Shown in pieces: positions 46,027-54,807 of a stretch of DNA of 64,000 nt. A model generated the notes under the pieces. The model was given only the letters and a program-made list of their open reading frames with translations. It searched no databases and was not told where the DNA came from. A program made the translations under genes and the position numbers. Location of the stretch: NCBI RefSeq assembly GCF_022213065.1, contig NZ_JAKLJA010000021.1:62001-126000 (forward strand), in the 5' to 3' direction. Source of the stretch: Paraburkholderia tagetis. GTDB lineage: Bacteria; Pseudomonadota; Gammaproteobacteria; Burkholderiales; Burkholderiaceae. Each line of letters begins with the position of its first letter. Positions within the stretch are counted from its first letter, which is position 1.

Positions 46027-47157
46027 ATGGCAAATTCATGGCGTATTTCGGCACTCGCGGACCGTCATCGCGCGCTGGGTTCCAACCTGGAAGACTGGAA
46101 CGGCATGGGCATGGCATGGAGCTATGCGGCGGATCTCGCGGACCATCACGAGGCGATCCGCACCAAGGCGGGCCTCATGGATGTCTCGGGCCTGAAGAAA
46201 GTCCATTACGTCGGCCCGCACGCCGAGAGTTTGCTGAACTGGGCAACCACGCGCGATATCAGCAAGCTCTATCCGGGCAAATCGGCCTACGCGTCCATCC
46301 TCAACGAAGACGGCAAGTTCATCGACGACTGCATTGTCTACCGCACCGGCCCGAACGCTTTCATGGTCGTGCATGGCGCGGGCACCGGCTACGAGCGGCT
46401 CGTGCGCTCCGCCCAGGGCCGTCAGGTTGCCGTGCTGTTCGACGACGATTTGCATGACCTCTCGCTGCAAGGACCGGCCGCTGTGGACTTCCTTGCCGAG
46501 CATGTTCCTGGCATACGCGAGCTGCCCTATTTCCACCACATACAGACGCGCCTTTTCGGCCGGCCTGTCACCATCTCGCGCACCGGTTACACGGGCGAGC
46601 GCGGCTACGAAATTTTCTGCAAGGCCGTGGATGCCCCGTTTATCTGGGACACGATCCTCTCGAAAGGCGCGGGCTTCGGCATCATTCCCTGTGCGTTTGC
46701 GGCGCTCGACTGGCTGCGCGTGGAGAGCTATCTGCTGTTCTTTCCCTACGATAATTCGGAAACCTATCCATTTGCCGACGAGAAGGCCGGCGACACGCTG
46801 TGGGAGCTGGGTCTCGACTTCACTGTGTCGCCGGGCAAGACGGAATTCTGCGGCGCCAGCGAGCATTTCCGTCTCGCCAACAAAGCGCGCTTCAAGATCT
46901 ACGGCGTCGATGTCAGTGCGTCTCGCGCCACGGCTGCGGGCGACACGTTGTGGCAGAACGGCCGCCAGGTTGGCGTCATTACCTGCGGGATGTACTCGCG
47001 GCTTACCCGGCGCTCGCTCGCGATCGCACGCGTGGACGTGGACCACGCACGCGACGGCATCGCGCTGGAAGTCAGGGGCAGTATCGAGACGCGCGGCGTG
47101 ACCGCCGCTCTGCCCTTCGACGACCCTGAGAAAAAGAAGCGCACTGCGTTGGGCTGA
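46027..47157 (+). CDS. GcvT-family aminomethyltransferase-like protein
   Basis: A 376-aa folate-binding protein of the glycine-cleavage T-protein family. Features include LMDVSGLKKVHYVGPHA, SRTGYTGERGYEIF (the folate-binding segment) and the C-terminal barrel. The ATG at 46027 has a GGAG site 10 bases upstream; a frame extension to 45916 has no support. There is no gcvH or gcvP beside it, so it is not the cleavage-system gene. It probably moves a methyl or methylene group from an amine or sulphur donor to THF, like dimethylglycine or DMSP demethylases; which one is unknown. A small protein with a paralogue next to purU follows. Confidence 0.8.
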   Translation: MANSWRISALADRHRALGSNLEDWNGMGMAWSYAADLADHHEAIRTKAGLMDVSGLKKVHYVGPHAESLLNWATTRDISKLYPGKSAYASILNEDGKFIDDCIVYRTGPNAFMVVHGAGTGYERLVRSAQGRQVAVLFDDDLHDLSLQGPAAVDFLAEHVPGIRELPYFHHIQTRLFGRPVTISRTGYTGERGYEIFCKAVDAPFIWDTILSKGAGFGIIPCAFAALDWLRVESYLLFFPYDNSETYPFADEKAGDTLWELGLDFTVSPGKTEFCGASEHFRLANKARFKIYGVDVSASRATAAGDTLWQNGRQVGVITCGMYSRLTRRSLAIARVDVDHARDGIALEVRGSIETRGVTAALPFDDPEKKKRTALG

Positions 47158-47212
47158 TTGCCGATCAGCCGGATCAGCCAGGCCGGCGTGGTCAACGCGG
47201 GAACCGTGAAAA

Positions 47213-47494
47213 ATGAACCGCACTGAAACGAGAGTCCTCGTCAAGCGGGTCGCGCAGGGCCGCGACCCGCAGGCCGCACTGTCGCTGTACGAGCACAGCA
47301 TGGCCGCCGGGCACAAGCGGATCGCTTTGCTGCGTTATATGGATGCGCGCGATTTGTGCGTGCCCATGACGCAGCAGCATCATGCTTACGCATGCGCCGT
47401 CGCGAACGCCCTCAGCGACCACGAAATGGCGGCCATCGCGCAGCAGGCACTAAAACGCAGCCGGGAACGCAGCCAGGAACGCAGGGCGCAATGA
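47213..47494 (+). CDS. Small protein, unknown, paralogue of the 55688-55942 protein
   Basis: A 93-aa protein 55 bases after the GcvT-like gene. The core SMAAGHKRIALLRYMDAR matches SMARGHQRIGLLRYLRAR in the small protein after the second purU, and the parts around it also align. It looks helical, with a basic C-terminus (KRSRERSQERRAQ). Two related genes each placed after a THF-using enzyme suggest a shared role, but no domain is recognised. Confidence 0.7.
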   Translation: MNRTETRVLVKRVAQGRDPQAALSLYEHSMAAGHKRIALLRYMDARDLCVPMTQQHHAYACAVANALSDHEMAAIAQQALKRSRERSQERRAQ

Positions 47495-47787
47495 ACTTGT
47501 AAAGTAAGCCCTGGTGACGGTTCGCTTCAAAAAAATTTGTCCCGCTAACCCACCGCTTCAAAGACACCGCCCCCCCTTCGACAGCCGGTGAGGCATTCGT
47601 CAGAGGGATTTTGGCGCGCCATCCGCCCCGCACCGGACACCTGCCAGCAGCCGGACCCAAATGGACCCCACTGGACCCCAATGGACCCAATCGGGCTAAT
47701 CCGGTTGACAGGGCATTGATTACACAGTGAAATCACCCAATAGCCGTAGATCACGCTGGATGACCCCGTTTAGCGAGGGATCTAACA
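47495..47787. other. Gap with a 10-bp tandem repeat and a promoter for the EF-G-like gene
   Basis: At 47653-47692 there are four 10-base units of the type GGACCCCAAT. A sigma70-type promoter follows (47705-47733). I see no gene on either strand. Confidence 0.6.
47705..47733 (+). promoter_or_regulatory. Sigma70-type promoter of the EF-G-like gene
   Basis: TTGACA, 17 bases, then TGAAAT (four of six matches), 54 bases before the ATG at 47788. Confidence 0.55.
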
Positions 47788-49836
47788 ATGGATTACAGCC
47801 CCGAAGCCATCCGCACGGTCGCGCTAGTTGGGCACGCCGGTTGCGGCAAGACCTCCCTCGCGGAAGCGCTGCTGCATCAAGGCGGCGCGCTCCACGCACC
47901 CGGCAGCGTGAACCGCGGCACCGCCCTGTGCGATTTCGATCCGCTAGAGCGTAAATACCATCACTCGCTGAATTCCGCGCTCGCGCATCTCGACCACGAG
48001 GACACGCGCATTTATCTGCTCGATACGCCGGGCTACCCCGACTTCGCGGGCCTGTCCATCAGCGCGCTCGAAGCCGTGGAAACGGCAGCCGTCGTGATCG
48101 ACGCGCGCACCGGCATCGAAATGACCACCAGCCGCATGATGGCCTGGGCGCAGCAGCGCAAGCTGTGCCGGATGATCGTCGTGAACGGCATCGACGGGGA
48201 AAAGGTCGATCTTCCCGGCCTGCTCGCGCAAATCCAGGAGATGTTCGGCAAGCAGTGCCTGCCCATCAATCTGCCCGCGAAAGGCGGCGCCGACGTGGTG
48301 GACTGCTTTTTCAATCCGGCGGGCGAAGCCGATTTTCATTCGGTGGAAGCGGCGCACAATGCGCTCGTGGACCAGGTCATCGAACTGGACCCCGAATTGA
48401 TGGAGCTGTATCTGGAGCAAGGCGAAGCCATTCGCCCCGAGCAGTTGCACGAGCCCTTCGAGCGCGCGCTGCGCGAAGGGCATCTGGTGCCGGTCTGTTT
48501 CACGTCGGCGGCAACGGGCGCGGGCGTTGCGCAATTGCTCGACGTGTTCGTGCGGCTCCTGCCCAATGTCACCGAGGGCAACCCGCCGCTCTTCTATCGC
48601 GAGACCGAGGGCAAGGCCACGCCCATGCGCGCGGAGCCGGACCCGGAGAAGCACGTGCTCGCGCACGTGTTCAAGATCGTGGTGGACCCGTATATCGGCA
48701 AGGTGGCCGTGTTCCGCATTCATCAGGGCACGGTCTCGCGCGACAGCCAGCTTTATATCGGCAACGGCCGCCAGCCCTTCAAGGTCGCGCATCTGTTGAC
48801 GTTGCAGGGCAAGGATCACACCGAGATCCAGCGTGCCGGCCCCGGCAATATCTGCGCGGTGGCCAAAGCCGACGACATCAGCTTCGACGACGTGCTGCAC
48901 GACGCGCCCGAGGACGGCGACATCCATCTCACGCCGTGCGAGTTTCCCAATCCGATCTATGGCCTTGCCATCGAGCCGGCGCGGCGCGGCCACGAGCAAC
49001 GCCTCTGGGAAGTCCTGCAAAAGCTCGCGGCCGAAGACCCTTGCCTGCTGATCGAGCATCCCGTGGGCACCAACGAAACCGTCGTGCACGGCCTGGGCGA
49101 ACTGCATCTGCGCTACATGCTCGAGCGCCTCACCGACCAGCACAAGCTCGAAGTGATTACGCGGCCGCCCACCATCGCGTGGCGCGAAACCATCGGCGGC
49201 AAGGCGGAGGGCCATTGCCGCCACAAGAAGCAAACGGGCGGCGCGGGCCAGTTCGGCGAAGTCATGCTGCGCGTGGAGCCGCTGCCGCGCGGCGCGGGAT
49301 TCGAATTCGTCGATGCGGTCAAGGGCGGCGCCATTCCCTCGCAATTCATTCCCGCCGTGGAGAAAGGCATTCAGCAGGTCATCGATAACGGGCCGCTCGC
49401 GGGCTTCCCGATGCAGGACGTGCGCGTGATCGTGTTCGACGGCAAGAGCCATCCGGTCGATTCGAAGGAAGTGGCGTTCGTCACGGCGGGACGCAAGGCC
49501 TTTATCGATGCGGTGCTCAAGGCGCAGCCCATCGTGCTCGAACCCATCGTCGATATCGAGGTGATGACGCCCGAAGCGGCGATGGGCGACATCATCGGCG
49601 ATCTATCCTCGCGGCGCGGGCAGGTGCACGGCACGCGCACGGTGAGCGGCAACGCCATGGTCATTGCGGGCAAGGTGCCGCTTGCCGAGCTCAACGACTA
49701 CCAGTCGCGCCTGAATTCGCTCGCGGGCGGCCACGGCAACTACAGCATCCAGTTGAGCCACTACGATCCCGTGCCGCCCGCGCAGCAGGAAAAGCTCGCG
49801 GCCCAGCACAAGGCGCGCGGCGAGAGCGTGGAGTGA
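47788..49836 (+). CDS. Elongation factor G paralogue (EF-G-like translational GTPase)
   Basis: A 682-aa protein with the five EF-G domains. The P loop GHAGCGKT is at 15-22 and DTPGY at 79-83. The base-specificity motif is NGID at 133-136 instead of the NKxD of active EF-G, and the RGITI motif of switch I is missing (YHHSLNSALAHL there). The C-terminal domains IV-V (GGAGQFGEVMLRVE, LSSRRGQVHGTR) are complete. Such diverged copies, often annotated as EF-G, occur in many Burkholderiales, and their role is unclear. It stands alone behind its own promoter, away from the str ribosomal operon expected for fusA. Confidence 0.85.
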   Translation: MDYSPEAIRTVALVGHAGCGKTSLAEALLHQGGALHAPGSVNRGTALCDFDPLERKYHHSLNSALAHLDHEDTRIYLLDTPGYPDFAGLSISALEAVETAAVVIDARTGIEMTTSRMMAWAQQRKLCRMIVVNGIDGEKVDLPGLLAQIQEMFGKQCLPINLPAKGGADVVDCFFNPAGEADFHSVEAAHNALVDQVIELDPELMELYLEQGEAIRPEQLHEPFERALREGHLVPVCFTSAATGAGVAQLLDVFVRLLPNVTEGNPPLFYRETEGKATPMRAEPDPEKHVLAHVFKIVVDPYIGKVAVFRIHQGTVSRDSQLYIGNGRQPFKVAHLLTLQGKDHTEIQRAGPGNICAVAKADDISFDDVLHDAPEDGDIHLTPCEFPNPIYGLAIEPARRGHEQRLWEVLQKLAAEDPCLLIEHPVGTNETVVHGLGELHLRYMLERLTDQHKLEVITRPPTIAWRETIGGKAEGHCRHKKQTGGAGQFGEVMLRVEPLPRGAGFEFVDAVKGGAIPSQFIPAVEKGIQQVIDNGPLAGFPMQDVRVIVFDGKSHPVDSKEVAFVTAGRKAFIDAVLKAQPIVLEPIVDIEVMTPEAAMGDIIGDLSSRRGQVHGTRTVSGNAMVIAGKVPLAELNDYQSRLNSLAGGHGNYSIQLSHYDPVPPAQQEKLAAQHKARGESVE

Positions 49837-50001
49837 ATCTCGCGGGCATGGGGGCCTGAGCCCAACCGCCCGGCATGCGCAGCATTTCGCGCGTCTGGAC
49901 GATCTGCCCGCGTGCCGCGGCGATCTGCCGGTAGACTCGCCCGTTGTCCGCGCGCGCCTTGCAGCGGCACCCTGGCTTCCAGTCCGGTCGTGTTTTTCCC
50001 T

Positions 50002-51570
50002 TCATGGGCCTCGATGGTGTACGCGAGGATCTGGCGCGTCCACGTTGACGCCCGGCGGCGACCATTGCCCCTGCACGGCGGCCGGCCTCGGCCCGTAGGC
50101 GCGCAGATAGAGCGAGAAGTCGGCTTTGGCAGGCGCCGGCAGCCAGTTGGCGCGTTGCTTCGGATCTCTTGGCGCGTCGGCCTGAATATAGATCGTTAGC
50201 GAGCCGTCGGCGTTGTACTGGAGGTCCTTGTTCTTGGTGCCCACCGAGAAGCGTTTGAGCGCGTTGGGTACGAAGAAGTGCGCCGCGTCGTACAGCGTGA
50301 GCGACCAGAAACCGTCCACCGGCGGCGTTTGCCCCGCAGGAAACGTCATGGTGTAGCGGCGCGCGCCGTTCAGACGCGTGCCGTCCGCGCCGAGGTCCTG
50401 GTAGAAGTACTTCGTTTCCCGCTTCGCGTTGACGAGAATATTGGACCTGGCCACTGCCGTGCGTGTGAAGTAGTCCGTGCCGAACGCAGCGCCATTCGAA
50501 ATCGAGGACCAGTGGAACGGCAACGGATCGCCCCAGTGACGGAATTGCAGCAACGGATCGATCAGTTCCTTTTGGGTCTGAGCGGCTTCGTCGATCATGG
50601 CCTTCTTCAGCGCCGGATCGTGCTTCGCCGCTTCCAGCACGGCGCGGATCTGCGCGTAAAGCCCCTGTTCGCCCGGCAGCGCGGGCGCATCGGCCATGAC
50701 GACCGGCAGTTCGTCGAAGAACTTCCCGGGGAGCACCCAGTTCGTCTCTCCGGTCGTGCCGGTATTGGCCGGCTTGGGGAAAGCCGGAAGCGCCGCCCAG
50801 TCGCGGCGCTTCATCTTCCCGTCGAACTCGCTCAGCGGATAGACGTCGATGCCCTGGATGACGGCCCTGACCGCCTTCCTGTCGGCGGGGGTATCGTCCA
50901 TGAACACGCGCGGCACGACCGTGCCTGTCTGGGTGGTCGAGCGGAAAACCCGCGTGATGCCGGCGGGCACCTTGCCCTTCCAGTTCGGGCCGGCCAGCAG
51001 ATAGAAGCCCGGCTTGGTGCCGTACATCTTGCCGAGCCTGGCGAAGCTGTCGGTGCGCGTATCGACCACCTGATACACCCAGAAGCGGGTGCCGAAGTCG
51101 GGCACCTGCACGACAACCGGACTGACGTCGAGCGCGAGCACGCTGCCGCCGTAGACGACATCCTGATTGGGACAGGCGACGTCGCGCTCCTGCGGTTCCA
51201 CGTAGTCGTGCAGCATGGCGAGCCGGTTGAGCGGCGCCATGGGCAGGATGCCGCCGATCAGTCCCACACCCGGCGCCTGCTGGAAGGCAAGGCGCCGGTT
51301 GTACATGTCGACGAGGGGCCAGCCCCAGAAGTAGGCCTCGCGCGCCACCATGCGCGCATACGCTTCGGTGATCCGGGCGGTGCTGTCGGGTCCCAGGGGC
51401 AAGGCCGGAAGGCTGCCCGCCGCGCCGCTTGCTGGTTGGGCCGTGGCGGTGGCCGTGGCCGTGGCCGTGGCCGTGGCCGGTGAACCGGCGGTGCCGGCGA
51501 GCGCCGCACCCGGCATGGTCGACGCCGCCACCAGGCCGGCGACCAGGATCGCAATGTGAGATTTTTTCAT
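50002..51570 (-). CDS. DUF1254/DUF1214 secreted protein (second of a tandem pair)
   Basis: A 522-aa protein with a signal peptide (MKKSHIAILVAGLVAAS, cleaved near ALA). A low-complexity run of alternating Ala-Thr, coded by six 6-bp units (51443-51478), follows. The N-terminal part (EAYFWGWPLVDMYNR) is DUF1254 and the C-terminal part (FWSLTLYDAAHFF, NWLPAPAKADFSLYLRAY) is DUF1214. Family function is unknown. The ATG at 51570 starts a clear signal peptide; the longer frame has none. It is 93 bases after the other DUF1254 gene. Confidence 0.85.
   Translation of the reverse strand: MKKSHIAILVAGLVAASTMPGAALAGTAGSPATATATATATATAQPASGAAGSLPALPLGPDSTARITEAYARMVAREAYFWGWPLVDMYNRRLAFQQAPGVGLIGGILPMAPLNRLAMLHDYVEPQERDVACPNQDVVYGGSVLALDVSPVVVQVPDFGTRFWVYQVVDTRTDSFARLGKMYGTKPGFYLLAGPNWKGKVPAGITRVFRSTTQTGTVVPRVFMDDTPADRKAVRAVIQGIDVYPLSEFDGKMKRRDWAALPAFPKPANTGTTGETNWVLPGKFFDELPVVMADAPALPGEQGLYAQIRAVLEAAKHDPALKKAMIDEAAQTQKELIDPLLQFRHWGDPLPFHWSSISNGAAFGTDYFTRTAVARSNILVNAKRETKYFYQDLGADGTRLNGARRYTMTFPAGQTPPVDGFWSLTLYDAAHFFVPNALKRFSVGTKNKDLQYNADGSLTIYIQADAPRDPKQRANWLPAPAKADFSLYLRAYGPRPAAVQGQWSPPGVNVDAPDPRVHHRGP
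51443..51478. repeat. 6-bp tandem repeat in the DUF1254 gene
   Basis: Six units of GTGGCC (first unit one base different), coding for alternating Ala and Thr just after the signal peptide. Length changes by slippage would keep the frame. Confidence 0.85.
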
Positions 51571-51663
51571 GATGAGGTTTTTTGAGCAGCGGAGCGCCGT
51601 CAAACCGGGATGCGTCATTTGCCTGCGCATCCCGCCGCCCCGAAACCCGTACACGAATGGGGG

Positions 51664-53079
51664 TTACGGGGTCTTGTGCAACTGCGGTGCGTGCCACTGG
51701 CCATCCAGCATGGCCTTGTCAGGCCAGTAGGTGCGCAGCACCATCGCGAACGGACCTTCGGGCGCCGGCAGCCAGTTCGATTCCTTGTCCTTGCCCGGGC
51801 TGTCGTGCTGGATGTACAGCGTGATGCCGCCATCCGCGTCCTTCTTCAAGTCGGGCAGCATCGGCGAATTAATGAGGTAGCGGTGCAGCGGATTGGCGAC
51901 CAGCAATTGCGAAGGCAGTTCATACAGGGTCAGCGACCAGAACGCATGGACCGGCGGGAGCTGGCCCTTGCCGAAATGCAGCGCGTAGTGATGCGCTCCG
52001 CTGAGATCCGCGCCCGTCTGGTCCTTGTTGTAAGGCAGATAAATCGCCTCGTCCGCCGAATTGCCGTAAATGCCGGCCACGTCGCCGTACATCCGGTAGG
52101 CGTAGTTGTTCTTGAGGACCGCACGCGTGCCGAACACGTCGCCGCTGGAGATCTTCCCGGCCACGAATGCCGCCTGGGTCTTCTGGTAGGTTTGCCAGGC
52201 ATCGGCAATGCCGTCATGGAAGGCCTGCTTCATCTGTGGCGAGAGGGCCGCGAAGTCGATCTTCTTGCCGGCGCCCACGTCGATGCGGGCGAATCGCTCC
52301 ATCAACGGCTTTTCACTGGGGTTGGGCGGGCAAAATTGCAGCACATAGCCCATGAGGTTGAAGGCTTCGAGCGAGCTGCGCTGCTCCTGTTCGCTCAACG
52401 GTTTCGCGAAGTCGATTGCCGGCGCGGCAGGCGGCGCCGGCTGGCCGAGGTAGGCCGAAAGCGTCTGGACCTTGTAGCCGGCCTGAATCTTCCTGACGTT
52501 GCCGATGTCCTGCGGGCTGAAAAGCTGGGTACGGAAGAAAACGAAGGCGAAATCGGTCTCGCTGCGCAAGACCTTCTTGATGCCGGGCGGCGTCGCGCCA
52601 TGCCAGTTCGGACCGGCAAGCAGGAAGCTGCCCGCCTGATTGCCCGTGGTGCGCGTGCCCGCATAGGCAAAATTGAAGGTGTACATGTCGATGAACTGCA
52701 GCGAGTAATAGCGGTTCTTCTCGATTTCCGGCACCGAAATCACGACAGGCTCGGCCCGCAAATCGGCGCCCAGCTGCGAATAGGGCGTATCCGAATTGGG
52801 CGTCTGCATGGCCTTGTCGTCGGGCGTGTACACGTGCGCGCTGTTGTGGATCGTGTTCCACGGGCCCTTGTACTCCGGGCTCTGCTTGTCGGCGAAGTAC
52901 GAATACTGGATCCGGTAGTTGTCGATGACCGGATAGCCGTAGATATAGGCATCGCGCGCGATGGCCCGCACTTCCTCGGGCGAGACCGCGGGCGCTGCCG
53001 CTGTGGCGCGCACGGCGAAGCCCAGCGCGCACGATGCGCCAACCAGCAATAAGGCAATCGAAGTAAATCGCTTTTTCAT
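51664..53079 (-). CDS. DUF1254/DUF1214 secreted protein (first of a tandem pair)
   Basis: A 471-aa protein with a signal peptide MKKRFTSIALLLVGASCALGF, start at 53079. DUF1254 motifs DAYIYGYPVIDNYRIQY and MQTPNSDTPYSQLGADL are in the first 130 residues, and the C-terminal DUF1214 part ends NWLPAPEGPFAMVLRTYWP. It is clearly homologous to the downstream gene but not a recent copy. An outer-membrane channel gene precedes it on the same strand by 240 bases, so the three probably form a periplasm/envelope unit of unknown purpose. Confidence 0.87.
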   Translation of the reverse strand: MKKRFTSIALLLVGASCALGFAVRATAAAPAVSPEEVRAIARDAYIYGYPVIDNYRIQYSYFADKQSPEYKGPWNTIHNSAHVYTPDDKAMQTPNSDTPYSQLGADLRAEPVVISVPEIEKNRYYSLQFIDMYTFNFAYAGTRTTGNQAGSFLLAGPNWHGATPPGIKKVLRSETDFAFVFFRTQLFSPQDIGNVRKIQAGYKVQTLSAYLGQPAPPAAPAIDFAKPLSEQEQRSSLEAFNLMGYVLQFCPPNPSEKPLMERFARIDVGAGKKIDFAALSPQMKQAFHDGIADAWQTYQKTQAAFVAGKISSGDVFGTRAVLKNNYAYRMYGDVAGIYGNSADEAIYLPYNKDQTGADLSGAHHYALHFGKGQLPPVHAFWSLTLYELPSQLLVANPLHRYLINSPMLPDLKKDADGGITLYIQHDSPGKDKESNWLPAPEGPFAMVLRTYWPDKAMLDGQWHAPQLHKTP

Positions 53080-53319
53080 GTGGAAACGTCCGTATGGAAA
53101 ATCGATGGTGCGTCGATCGTGTTTAATTGGGCCGCGCACCTCACCGGTATCCTTCGAATCCATCCTCTGGAGCGTTTGAAGTCTGGATATAACCAACTTT
53201 CAAAATAAGAGCGCTCATATTCTTGAATCGAAAAAAACACGAACTTCGGCTTATACGGGCGCGTGTCATTGAAAACACTCGAGCGGAGACGGCGCGCTCA
53301 CACCGGGTCATGACGGCGA

Positions 53320-54297
53320 CTAGAACGCCAGCGTAGTCGTGGCCTGCACGCTCGTCGTGCTCTTGAGACGATTGGTGCTGGCGATGCTCGGCACCCAGCG
53401 CAGGCTCGCGGAAAGCGGGTGCTTGCCGTTGATCTTCGTGTCGTAGGTGACGATGGGACCCATCGCGAAGTCGCGCCCGACAAATCCGCCGAGCCTGTCA
53501 GCTATCGGGCCGCTATCGCTGCCAAGCTGTTGAACCGTGCCCATCACGAGGCCCACGCCAAAGCCGTTGGCGAACTTCTTGAGGCCCATGACATCGAGCG
53601 TCAGCAACGGCGCGTTCTGGTAATCGGTCGCGTGATTGCGGGTGTAGAACTGCAGCCCGAGCACGGCATCGAATTCGAGCCCGTACTGAGGCACGAACTT
53701 CGTATACGCGACTTGCGGCACGAAGGTCCAGTTATTCAGGCTGGGATTGGCGAGCGCATTGGCGTTGTATTGCCCCGTGGGCGCCCAGAAGTTGAAGCTC
53801 AGCGCGATATGGTCGGTCTTGCTCAGATGGTAGCCGGCCACGATCGGCGTGAAATACATGTCGAACAGATTCGAGGCGCGGTCGCTCGTCGAACTCGACG
53901 CCCGTCCCACGGAGAACGTGCCCGTGACCTCCTCCCACACATAGGGCAGCGTGATGGCCGAAGCGAAGTCCCATCCGCCGACGCCGCCCCAGACATGCTC
54001 GATGGTCGCAAGCGTGAACGCAACCTTGCCGTCCACGCCAAGCGAGGTCCGGCCGCCAATCGGCACGCCGCGGTTCGCGCTTATCGAGCCATCGATATAG
54101 ATCTGCTGGAGGCTCACGATTGTCATCGGCTCCGGCGGCACGATGCCCAGACCCGGCACCACGCTCATGCCCGCAACGGGCCGCCCGAGCGCACCTTCCG
54201 TTGCCCCGGCCAGCCCGGGACCGAGCGCCATGACCGCAGCCAGACCGCACGCCGCATAAAGCCTGAACCCGTTTCGAACGTTCTCCCGACATTTCAT
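53320..54297 (-). CDS. Outer-membrane channel-like protein (SphA/phenol-degradation 'meta' family)
   Basis: A 325-aa protein with a signal peptide (ending LAGATEG) and alternating beta segments to the end (TTSVQATTTLAF, ending in Phe). It fits the COG4313-type putative outer-membrane transporters often found beside catabolic genes. The glycine-rich N-terminus PVAGMSVVPGLGIVPPEP and FTPIVAGYHLSKTDHIALSFNFWAPTGQY are typical for it. It is divergent from purU2, with a perfect TATAAT promoter box upstream. Substrate unknown. Confidence 0.8.
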   Translation of the reverse strand: MKCRENVRNGFRLYAACGLAAVMALGPGLAGATEGALGRPVAGMSVVPGLGIVPPEPMTIVSLQQIYIDGSISANRGVPIGGRTSLGVDGKVAFTLATIEHVWGGVGGWDFASAITLPYVWEEVTGTFSVGRASSSTSDRASNLFDMYFTPIVAGYHLSKTDHIALSFNFWAPTGQYNANALANPSLNNWTFVPQVAYTKFVPQYGLEFDAVLGLQFYTRNHATDYQNAPLLTLDVMGLKKFANGFGVGLVMGTVQQLGSDSGPIADRLGGFVGRDFAMGPIVTYDTKINGKHPLSASLRWVPSIASTNRLKSTTSVQATTTLAF

Positions 54298-54369
54298 ATG
54301 AGCGTCCTTGCTTGAGAGGACCGACTTATTTATCCAAGGCGATACGGATCCATGCCAGAACCGGCGTTA

Positions 54370-54401
54370 ATTATAAGACAATGAAAGTCAATTTTTTTCA
54401 A
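54370..54401 (-). promoter_or_regulatory. Promoter of the outer-membrane channel gene
   Basis: On the minus strand a perfect TATAAT (54375-54370), 72 bases before the ATG. The -35 is poor: TTGAAA (54401-54396) at 20 bases, so an activator may be needed. Confidence 0.5.
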
Positions 54402-54437
54402 ACGAAACAACCGGTTTTCATAAATTTGAGATTTAGT

Positions 54438-54541
54438 ATTGGCATTTTTGCCAATTGGCCGCTAATGGCACGATTTACGTTGTCGTATTCGAGTTAATGC
54501 AGTAATTGCCCGTCGCCCAGGCGAATTGGCATTAGCGGCCA
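54438..54541. promoter_or_regulatory. Two dyads in the channel/purU2 divergent region
   Basis: ATTGGCA-N4-TGCCAAT (54438-54455) is a perfect 7-bp dyad placed upstream of the TATAAT box of the minus gene. TGGCCGCTAATG (54456-54467) has a perfect 12-bp inverted copy at 54530-54541, 62 bases away, and a further ATTGGCA is at 54525-54531. This looks like a looped operator. Confidence 0.5.
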
Positions 54542-54707
54542 TGCGAAGCAAGGACAGGCGCGACGCCGAGCGAATACCACGCCGCAGCGACGCTGCACGC
54601 GCCCGACGGTTGGCGTTTCCATACTCGCAACATAGCGGGTGCGTTCTATGTGTCGGCGGGCAAACAATGGCTTACTGCTCGCATCGCCCCAAAGCGCGTA
54701 TGGCGCG

Positions 54708-54739
54708 TATGGCGCGCATACCGCGTATCGCGCGCCATA
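54708..54739 (+). promoter_or_regulatory. GC-rich hairpin in the purU2 leader
   Basis: TATGGCGCGC pairs perfectly with GCGCGCCATA around a 12-base loop, ending 68 bases before the ATG. It is embedded in short GCGTATGGC repeats. Confidence 0.4.
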
Positions 54740-54807
54740 TCGGCGCATTGACCGTATGAGCCGAGCGCGCCGCGCGGGGGCGCTTCACGACACCTGGAGA
54801 CTTTCGT

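Larger units (their letters stand above)
54298..54807. other. 510-base divergent gap with AT-rich regulatory region
   Basis: Between the channel gene (-) and purU2 (+). It is unusually AT-rich at 54370-54500. It contains a TATAAT box for the minus gene, two dyads, and a GC-rich hairpin in the purU2 leader, all listed separately. No gene is seen. Confidence 0.7.
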
